From: Fragum whitleyi
Lineage: Eukaryota; Mollusca; Bivalvia; Cardiida; Cardiidae
Assembly: GCA_948146395.1 (NCBI GenBank)
Contig: OX411551.1
Location: forward strand, 50,402,997-50,466,996
Direction: 5' to 3'
Length of the DNA stretch: 64,000 nt
The notes beneath the pieces are model-generated. The model had not been told where the DNA came from and made no database searches. It saw only the letters and a program-made list of their open reading frames with translations. Within the stretch, counting starts at the first letter, position 1. Each line of letters begins with the position of its first letter. The position numbers and the translations under genes are program-made. This document shows, piece after piece, positions 58,061 to 64,000 of this stretch.

Positions 58061-61000
58061 ATGACTTTTGACTTAGAAAAATTTACGCAGGAACCTTCCG
58101 TGGAGCTATTGAATTTGGGTAAAAAGTCTGATTTGCTCAATCTTGCCAAGCATTATGAATTAAAAGAAGTCAAGTCCTCATTGCGAAAGCATGAAATTAA
58201 GAATATTTTGATTCAATATTTTGTTGATGAGGTTATTTTTGATGAAAAGGCTCTAGTTCTCATTGTTGATGTTCCATCAGTTACAAGCTCAAGAGAGCTT
58301 GAACTGTTAAAACTTCAACAAAGGGAGAAGGAATTGGAAATTGAAAGAGAAAGAGCACAATTAGAAATTGAAGAAAAAGAAAGAGAAAGGCAATTTCAAA
58401 GGGAAAAGGAAGAAAGGGAAAGAGAAAGAGAAAGAGAAAAGGAAGAGCGAGAAAGAGAAAAGAGAGAAATAGAAAGAGAGAGGGAAAGAGAAGAAAGAGC
58501 ATTTCAATTACGATTAAAAGAATTAGAAATTCAAGATAGAGCAAATCAGCCTAGATATATGTATAATGACCATTTTGATGTAACAAAACATTTTAGGCTT
58601 GTCCCACCATTTCAAGAAAATGAAGTTGATACATATTTCGAACATTTTGAAAAAGTTGCAAATAACTTGAAATGGCCAAAGGAGCAATGGACCTTACTTC
58701 TCCAAAGTGTCTTAGTAGGAAAAGCTCGCAATATTTATTCGCAACTTAGAACAGAACAAAGCAATGATTATGATACTGTAAAAGAACTCATTCTCAAAGC
58801 TTATGAGCTGGTACCAGAAGCATACAGACAACAATTTAGAAGTTGTAGAAAAGAATCTGGCCAGACTCACGTTGAATTTGCAAGAAACGAAGAAAAATTA
58901 TTTGACAGGTGGTGCTATTCTAAGAAAATAGACCAAAATTATGATAATCTTAGACAACTTATATTAATTGAACAATTCAAAAAATGCATTCAATCTGACA
59001 TTAAGTCACATTTAGATGAAAAAAATGTTGAAACTATACATGAAGCAGCTCGTTTAGCTGATGATTACTACCTTACACACAAAAATTATTTTGTTAATAA
59101 AGCAAAACCTGCTTCCTCACATCCCCAAAATAAATCTATGTCTGGTGATTCATCTAGCATGTCTAGTCAATCGAATTCACCTAAACCAAAGTCTACTGGT
59201 GAAACCAATGTTCAAAATCCCTTATCTCGAGTACATTGTACTTTTTGTAAAAAACCAGGTCACCTTATTTCAGAATGTTTTAGATTAAAAAGGAAGAAGG
59301 AACTGAGTGCAGCCAAACCTACAGGGCTCACCAGCCTTCAGCCTAAATCACAGCCTTCTTTTGAGTTAAATTCAATTGTTAAGGCAGAACCAAATTCTGA
59401 TTCCTGTATGGAGATTTTTGAACCGTTCATGTTGGATGGTTTTGTATCACTTTCAGGTGATATGTGCCCACCTACCCCTATTAAAATTTTAAGAGACACA
59501 GGAGCTTCTCAATCTCTTATTTTAGCAGATGTTCTGCCTTTTTCTGAGAAGACTTCGTCTGGTACTAGTGTCCTTATTCAGGGTGTAGAGTGTGGTGTTA
59601 TTAATGTTCCTCTTCATAAGATTAATTTGTCCTCAGATTTGGTTACTGGTTCTGTGGTTGTTGGTGTTAAACATTCTTTACCATTTAAAGGTGTACATTT
59701 ATTGCTAGGCAATGACTTAGCTGGAGATAAGGTTGTTGTTAATCCTCTTGTAACTGACACACCTAATGTAGGTCAAACAGATGATCCTATTTTGCAGGAA
59801 ATACCTGATTTGTACCCTTCATGTGCAGTAACTCGGGGTATGGCTAAAAAAGCTTCCTTGAAAAATTCAAATGATATTGACTTAACTGATACTTTTGTTG
59901 GTCAATATTTCAATGACGAGATTAAAAAGTCTTTTAATCTTAGTCTGCCTGATACTCAGACAGACTCGTCAGAACTTTGTCAGTCATCTCCAAGGTCAAA
60001 TGACCAAGGTCATGAAATGCATTCAAAGTCACAGTTAATCCAGGAACAGCAAAATGATCCTGAGATTTCAAAGTTAATTGATAGGGCATTACCCGAAAAA
60101 GAAATGTCTCAGAATCCTGTCTGTTACTATAAAAAGAATGGTATTCTGATGAGAAAATGGCGACCATTTGATGTCCCAGTTGATGATGATTGGGCTGTTC
60201 ATCACCAAATTGTTGTTCCAAAGTCATATCGCCGTGAAATACTTAGTATAGCCCATGAAAGTCCAATGTCTGGTCATTTAGGTGTAAACAAGACTTATCA
60301 CAAGATTATGACTCACTTCTTTTGGCCTGGACTAAAATCGGACGTTTCCGAATATTGTAAAAGTTGCCACACTTGTCAAATGGTAGGGAAACCTAACCAA
60401 GTTATTCCAAAAGCAAGGTTACAACCCATTCCAGCTTTTGATGAACCTTTCAGTCGAATAATAATAGACTGCGTTGGTCCTTTACCAAAAACCAAGTCAG
60501 GTTCTGAATATTTGTTGACAATTATGTGTGCTTCTACTCGCTTCCCAGAAGCAATTCCTTTAAGAAACATTAAGGCAAAGTCAATCGTTAAGGCTCTTGT
60601 CAAGTTCTTTACTTTTGTTGGCCTTCCAAAATCAGTTCAGTCTGATCAAGGATCAAACTTCATGTCAGGCATATTCCAACAGGTAATGCATGAATTAGGT
60701 ATCAAGCAACATCGGTCATCTGCTTATCATCCTGAAAGTCAAGGTGCTTTAGAAAGATTTCATCAGACCCTAAAGAATATGATAAGGTCATATTGTTTCG
60801 ATACTGAGAAAAACTGGGATGAAGGTATTCATTTGCTTTTATTTGCAGTCATAGAATCTGTTCAAGAATCTCTTGGCTTTAGCCCCTTTGAGTTAGTTTT
60901 TGGTCATTCTGTTCGTGGGCCATTAGCACTCTTAAAAGAGAAATTTCTTGCTGATGATGAAACACCCTTGAACTTATTACAGTATGTTTCTGACTTCAGA

Positions 61001-62824
61001 AATAAACTGTCTAGGGCATGTGAGGTTGCTAGGTCAAATCTTAAATCATCTCAGAGCAAAATGAAGGCAAGATATGACAAGCATAGTGTTGATAGGAAAT
61101 TTGAACCAGGTGATAAAGTCCTTGCTCTTTTGCCAATACCTGGCCGACCCTTACAGGCAAGATATTATGGCCCGTATACTATTGATAAGAAAACAAGTGA
61201 TTTGAATTATATCATCAATACTCCTGGAAGGCGTAAAAATAAACAAATGTGTCATGTGAATATGTTAAAAAAGTATTTTGACAGAGATAGCTCTATTTCA
61301 AAACCGGTTACAGTTGTAAACACTGTCCCACAAGAATCAAATGTGATTGAATCAGAAGTTAATTCAGAATTTAGTGAAAAATCCGTTCCTGGTCCACCTA
61401 AACTTGAGAACTCTGAAATACCAAAGAATCTTGACGACAAACTTTCACATTTGGAGCCATCTCAACGAGAAGAGCTGAAACAGTTGATTAATGAATATGA
61501 ACACTTGTTTCCTGACATCCCAACAAGAACTGATAAAATATATCATGATGTCATTGTGGAAGATTCTCAACCAATAAAACAACATCCTTATAGAATGAAT
61601 CCAGTGAAACAAAAAGCCCTTCAAGATGAAGTGAATTACTTATTGGAGAATGATTTTATTGAACCCAGCCAAAGTAATTACAGTTCACCATGTATATTAG
61701 TTCCAAAGCCAAATGGAACATACAGAATGTGTACTGACTATCGAAAAGTGAACTCTGTGACAAAAACTGACTCTTTTCCTATACCAAGAATTGATGACTG
61801 TATTGACAAAGTCGGTAATTCTAAATATGTCACCAAATTTGACCTTCTCAAAGGATTCTGGCAAGTTCTGCTCACTGATAGGGCTAAAGAAGTATCAGCA
61901 TTTGCTACTCCAACTGGTCTCTACCAGTACAAAGTTATGCCGTTTGGGATGAAAAATTCTCCTGCGACGTTTCAGCGGCTTGTAAATATGGTTATAGCTG
62001 GCTTAGATGGCTGTGACGCATACATTGATGATGTCATCATCTATACAGATACATGGAGTGACCACCTTCAAAGAATCAAACAATTCTTCGACCGTCTCAG
62101 TGATGCAAAATTGACTATTAATCTTGGAAAAACAGAATTTTGTCATGCTACTGTTACTTTCTTAGGACATCTTGTGGGACAGGGTCAAGTTAAACCTTTA
62201 GAATCTAAGGTCAATGCTATCTCTGAGTTTCCTGTGCCTGCTACTAAAAAGCAACTGATGCGATTTCTTGGTATGGCTGGCTACTATAGAAAGTTTTGTA
62301 AGAATTTTTCTATAATAGCTGAACCTTTAACAAACTTATTAAAGAAAAACGTTAAGTTCAAATGGAATGATAACTGTCAAGTTGCCTTTGATCGCTTAAA
62401 AGCCATACTAAAGAGCACACCAGTTCTTTCAGCACCTGATTTTGACAAATGTTTCAAATTAGCTGTTGATGCAAGTGATGTTGGTATTGGTGCTGTTCTT
62501 TTGCAAGAAGACGATGATGGTATTGATCATCCAGTTTGTTATTATTCTAAAAAATTAAACAAACATCAGAGAAACTACTCCACCATTGAAAAGGAATGTC
62601 TTGCTCTGATTTTTGCAATCCAACATTTTGAAGTTTATTTAACATCTGCAACTTCTCCTATAGTTGTATTCAGAGACCACAATCCCTTAAGTTTTCTTCA
62701 CAAACTTAAGAGTAAAGACCAAAGATTATTGAGGTGGAGTTTGTCACTTCAAGAATTTGATCTTGATGTAAGACACATTAAAGGAAAAGACAACATTATA
62801 CCAGATGCTCTGTCAAGAGTCTAA
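58061..62824 (+). CDS. Gag-pol polyprotein (Gag-PR-IN-RT-RH order), 1,587 aa
   Basis: Encodes all functions for retrotransposition in one uninterrupted frame; the ATG sits in a good context (ctaccATGa). Domains by approximate residue: a SAP-like helical segment 12-50; a long Glu/Arg-rich coiled coil about 83-165; a capsid whose C-terminal part (about 250-340) resembles the SCAN domain; a CCHC zinc knuckle about 392-407 (CTFCKKPGHLISEC); an aspartic protease with DTGAS at about 479 and a LLGNDLAG flap-end motif; the integrase H2C2 zinc finger about 714-777; an integrase core with D803, D862 and E898 (DD35E) and a GPY motif; RT about 1175-1350 with D1261 and YIDD at 1321-1324; RNase H with D1470, E1510 and D1539; and a PDALSRV end. 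There is no frameshift or stop between gag and pol. The integrase precedes RT, unlike ordinary Gypsy elements. Confidence 0.95.
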   Translation: MTFDLEKFTQEPSVELLNLGKKSDLLNLAKHYELKEVKSSLRKHEIKNILIQYFVDEVIFDEKALVLIVDVPSVTSSRELELLKLQQREKELEIERERAQLEIEEKERERQFQREKEEREREREREKEEREREKREIEREREREERAFQLRLKELEIQDRANQPRYMYNDHFDVTKHFRLVPPFQENEVDTYFEHFEKVANNLKWPKEQWTLLLQSVLVGKARNIYSQLRTEQSNDYDTVKELILKAYELVPEAYRQQFRSCRKESGQTHVEFARNEEKLFDRWCYSKKIDQNYDNLRQLILIEQFKKCIQSDIKSHLDEKNVETIHEAARLADDYYLTHKNYFVNKAKPASSHPQNKSMSGDSSSMSSQSNSPKPKSTGETNVQNPLSRVHCTFCKKPGHLISECFRLKRKKELSAAKPTGLTSLQPKSQPSFELNSIVKAEPNSDSCMEIFEPFMLDGFVSLSGDMCPPTPIKILRDTGASQSLILADVLPFSEKTSSGTSVLIQGVECGVINVPLHKINLSSDLVTGSVVVGVKHSLPFKGVHLLLGNDLAGDKVVVNPLVTDTPNVGQTDDPILQEIPDLYPSCAVTRGMAKKASLKNSNDIDLTDTFVGQYFNDEIKKSFNLSLPDTQTDSSELCQSSPRSNDQGHEMHSKSQLIQEQQNDPEISKLIDRALPEKEMSQNPVCYYKKNGILMRKWRPFDVPVDDDWAVHHQIVVPKSYRREILSIAHESPMSGHLGVNKTYHKIMTHFFWPGLKSDVSEYCKSCHTCQMVGKPNQVIPKARLQPIPAFDEPFSRIIIDCVGPLPKTKSGSEYLLTIMCASTRFPEAIPLRNIKAKSIVKALVKFFTFVGLPKSVQSDQGSNFMSGIFQQVMHELGIKQHRSSAYHPESQGALERFHQTLKNMIRSYCFDTEKNWDEGIHLLLFAVIESVQESLGFSPFELVFGHSVRGPLALLKEKFLADDETPLNLLQYVSDFRNKLSRACEVARSNLKSSQSKMKARYDKHSVDRKFEPGDKVLALLPIPGRPLQARYYGPYTIDKKTSDLNYIINTPGRRKNKQMCHVNMLKKYFDRDSSISKPVTVVNTVPQESNVIESEVNSEFSEKSVPGPPKLENSEIPKNLDDKLSHLEPSQREELKQLINEYEHLFPDIPTRTDKIYHDVIVEDSQPIKQHPYRMNPVKQKALQDEVNYLLENDFIEPSQSNYSSPCILVPKPNGTYRMCTDYRKVNSVTKTDSFPIPRIDDCIDKVGNSKYVTKFDLLKGFWQVLLTDRAKEVSAFATPTGLYQYKVMPFGMKNSPATFQRLVNMVIAGLDGCDAYIDDVIIYTDTWSDHLQRIKQFFDRLSDAKLTINLGKTEFCHATVTFLGHLVGQGQVKPLESKVNAISEFPVPATKKQLMRFLGMAGYYRKFCKNFSIIAEPLTNLLKKNVKFKWNDNCQVAFDRLKAILKSTPVLSAPDFDKCFKLAVDASDVGIGAVLLQEDDDGIDHPVCYYSKKLNKHQRNYSTIEKECLALIFAIQHFEVYLTSATSPIVVFRDHNPLSFLHKLKSKDQRLLRWSLSLQEFDLDVRHIKGKDNIIPDALSRV

Positions 62825-63088
62825 AATTTTGAATTGTCATATCTTTAATAAAACATTGAATTTAACAGTTACATTTTACTATATTTTTTGTATATATGTA
62901 TGTATGTTTGCATATATAACTCTTTTCCAATTCTTTTGATGAAAATTGTTTGTATTTTCATGCTAGATGTGCTGAAATGTTGCAACGAATCATGATATTA
63001 ACAATTATGTGATGTATATTATCATTGTAAATGCTAATGATAATTCAAAAAGAAATATTTATTTCATAAACCTTTCTTTTTTTCTTTC
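62825..63088 (+). other. non-coding 3' internal region of the LTR element
   Basis: AT-rich stretch between the pol stop and the polypurine tract. No reading frame or env-like segment was seen. It contains a short TATG-rich run near 62891. Confidence 0.7.
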
Positions 63089-63099
63089 AAGGGGGAAAG
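63089..63099 (+). other. polypurine tract
   Basis: AAGGGGGAAAG lies directly before the 3' LTR, following a pyrimidine-rich stretch. This is the expected site for plus-strand DNA priming. Confidence 0.85.
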
Positions 63100-63648
63100 T
63101 GTTATGTATAATCTATAAATAAACCTAATGGTATTTACCATGTCTATTTTTAGAATTAGTCTGGGGATTTTCCAATATCTCTTGACACTTTAAGGTAATA
63201 GATGTAGAAGATTTTAGATCTTTCTAGAAAGGCCTTTTGGAAGATGATTCAGACTCTAGAGTATTCTTATGTTCTATACTATTCCAGATTGTTCTATAGT
63301 ATTATATAAAGGGGTTCCTACAGCATTCTTGGTTCACTTGATTTAGACTTATGGTTTCATTTAGTAGTACTGTGTTAAACTAAAAGGGGATTTCTTGTTA
63401 TCTTAAAAGTGTGTTTGAAAGCGTGTTTAATTTTAAATTCAGATATTATTGGACTTATTATTTATGGACCAGGAACTTAAATAAATTGAATCTAAAATTA
63501 AAACTCTAGGATTAAACATTCAAGGTATTGTAAATTGTTTTTGTATTAATTTCATATTGTCAATAATTCTGGTATTATTGTCAATAAATATTGTTAATTG
63601 TAAAGTTTGTTGCTGGCTTCTTTGTTCGTGTTACATTGGCACGTAACA
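63100..63648 (+). repeat. 3' LTR
   Basis: Copy of the 5' LTR offset by 5,788 bp, differing at two of 549 positions. Its AATAAA signal is at 63583-63588. The 3' flank begins ATAT, matching the base pairs left of the 5' LTR. Confidence 0.95.
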
Positions 63649-63782
63649 ATATATTTATTAGTAATGTTTTTATATTTGAAATTGAGCTTTTCTCAATGTG
63701 TTACTTCAGTAAAGTTAACATGATGATCATATGCGGCGGTATCAAGTCATGTTTTTAAATGTTAAATGCAAGATTTCTTTCA

Positions 63783-63925
63783 ACTGGTCGAGTGGTTAGC
63801 ATGCTTGACTTGTAACCTGGTGGTTGGGGGTTCAAGCCCCTGGGGATGCAGTTAGTGTTTTTGGGCATGGCACTTTACAAACAGGGCCCCACCCAGCTGT
63901 AAAAGTGTACACATGTACATGTCCT
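63783..63925 (+). mobile_element. tRNA-derived SINE (third type)
   Basis: CTGGTCGAGTGGTTAGCATG is an A-box region, CTTGTAA an anticodon-loop-like heptamer, and GGGTTCAAGCCCC a B box. A non-tRNA body follows (GGGCATGGCACTTTACAAAC). The stems mismatch, so it is not a tRNA gene. Confidence 0.55.
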
Positions 63926-64000
63926 CTTAGTCCAAATATTTTAGACGTTTACACGAGCATCATTCTAAAATCTTTAAGTTTTTCATGCAACTATCGTGTA

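Larger units (their letters stand above)
57312..63648 (+). mobile_element. Gmr1-like Ty3/Gypsy LTR retrotransposon, near-intact
   Basis: Two 549-bp direct repeats flank a 5.2-kb internal region with one long gag-pol frame. The LTRs begin TGTTATG and end CGTAACA, giving a 5-bp terminal inverted repeat TGTTA/TAACA. A 4-bp ATAT target duplication is at 57308-57311 and 63649-63652. A primer-binding site follows the 5' LTR and a polypurine tract precedes the 3' LTR. The two LTRs differ at only two positions by eye, which indicates a recent insertion. The RT is of Ty3/Gypsy type but the integrase lies upstream of it, which is the defining feature of the Gmr1 lineage (established knowledge). No env-like frame follows pol. 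The element looks structurally competent; activity is inference. Confidence 0.95.

Noticed and set aside
58281..58544. 87-codon minus frame rich in Leu/Phe
   Set aside because: Antisense of the Glu/Arg codons of the Gag coiled coil (GAA/AGA read as TTC/TCT); looks membrane-like only by composition.
62825..63088. env-like gene after pol, which would make the LTR element a retrovirus
   Set aside because: Only about 260 AT-rich bases before the PPT; no frame.

Overview
This is a repeat-dominated eukaryotic window, low in GC, with no bacterial-style gene organisation. The organism is most likely a marine bivalve mollusc. The reasons are the tandem-repeat elements that open with a GCTCACCTGAGCACGAAG hairpin and carry an ACGG-type microsatellite (pearl-like / Helentron-associated elements of bivalves), the tRNA-derived SINEs, and a PHD-EN-RT LINE carrying a 2A peptide. 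The species assignment is inference from repeat style and cannot be proved here. No complete host gene was found; two candidate host first exons are reported with modest confidence.

Two autonomous retrotransposons carry the only long reading frames. (1) A nearly intact 6.3-kb LTR element lies at 57312-63648. It has 549-bp LTRs differing at only two positions, a 4-bp target duplication, a tRNA-Pro-like primer site, a polypurine tract and one 1,587-codon gag-pol frame. Its RT is of Ty3/Gypsy type, but its domain order is Gag, protease, integrase, RT, RNase H, with integrase before RT. It also has a SCAN-like capsid. Together these place it in the Gmr1 lineage. (2) A LINE at about 40.77-44.41 kb (minus strand) encodes one 1,157-residue protein. 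An N-terminal hydrophobic leader and a 2A ribosome-skipping motif are followed by a PHD finger, an APE-type endonuclease and an RT.

The rest is a nested mosaic of non-autonomous elements. 1-9 kb: a CAGT-ended TIR element with a tandem-repeat (HINE-like) element inside it, a 1.6-kb element with perfect 26-bp TIRs, and short MITEs and a SINE. 10.1-13.25 kb: a 3.15-kb element with 69-bp TIRs and a 5-bp target duplication. 14.1-16.7 kb: a second HINE-like element whose 145-bp repeats form a duplicated 1,015-bp (7 x 145) block. 17-32 kb: MITEs, palindromes, another HINE-like element, and the two candidate host first exons (19.4 kb minus strand; 30.2 kb plus strand). 23-57 kb: more than a dozen copies of a 440-bp TA-flanked MITE (called F440 here), several interrupted by other insertions. 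36.8-37.5 kb: a 23-bp minisatellite. 37.7-39.3 kb and 54-56 kb: tRNA-derived SINEs with clear target duplications. 49.55-50.55 kb: another HINE-like element.

The layout records successive insertions. Retrotransposon and transposon enzymes are encoded only by the LTR element and the LINE. The SINEs may borrow LINE machinery, and the MITEs must depend on transposases encoded elsewhere in the genome.
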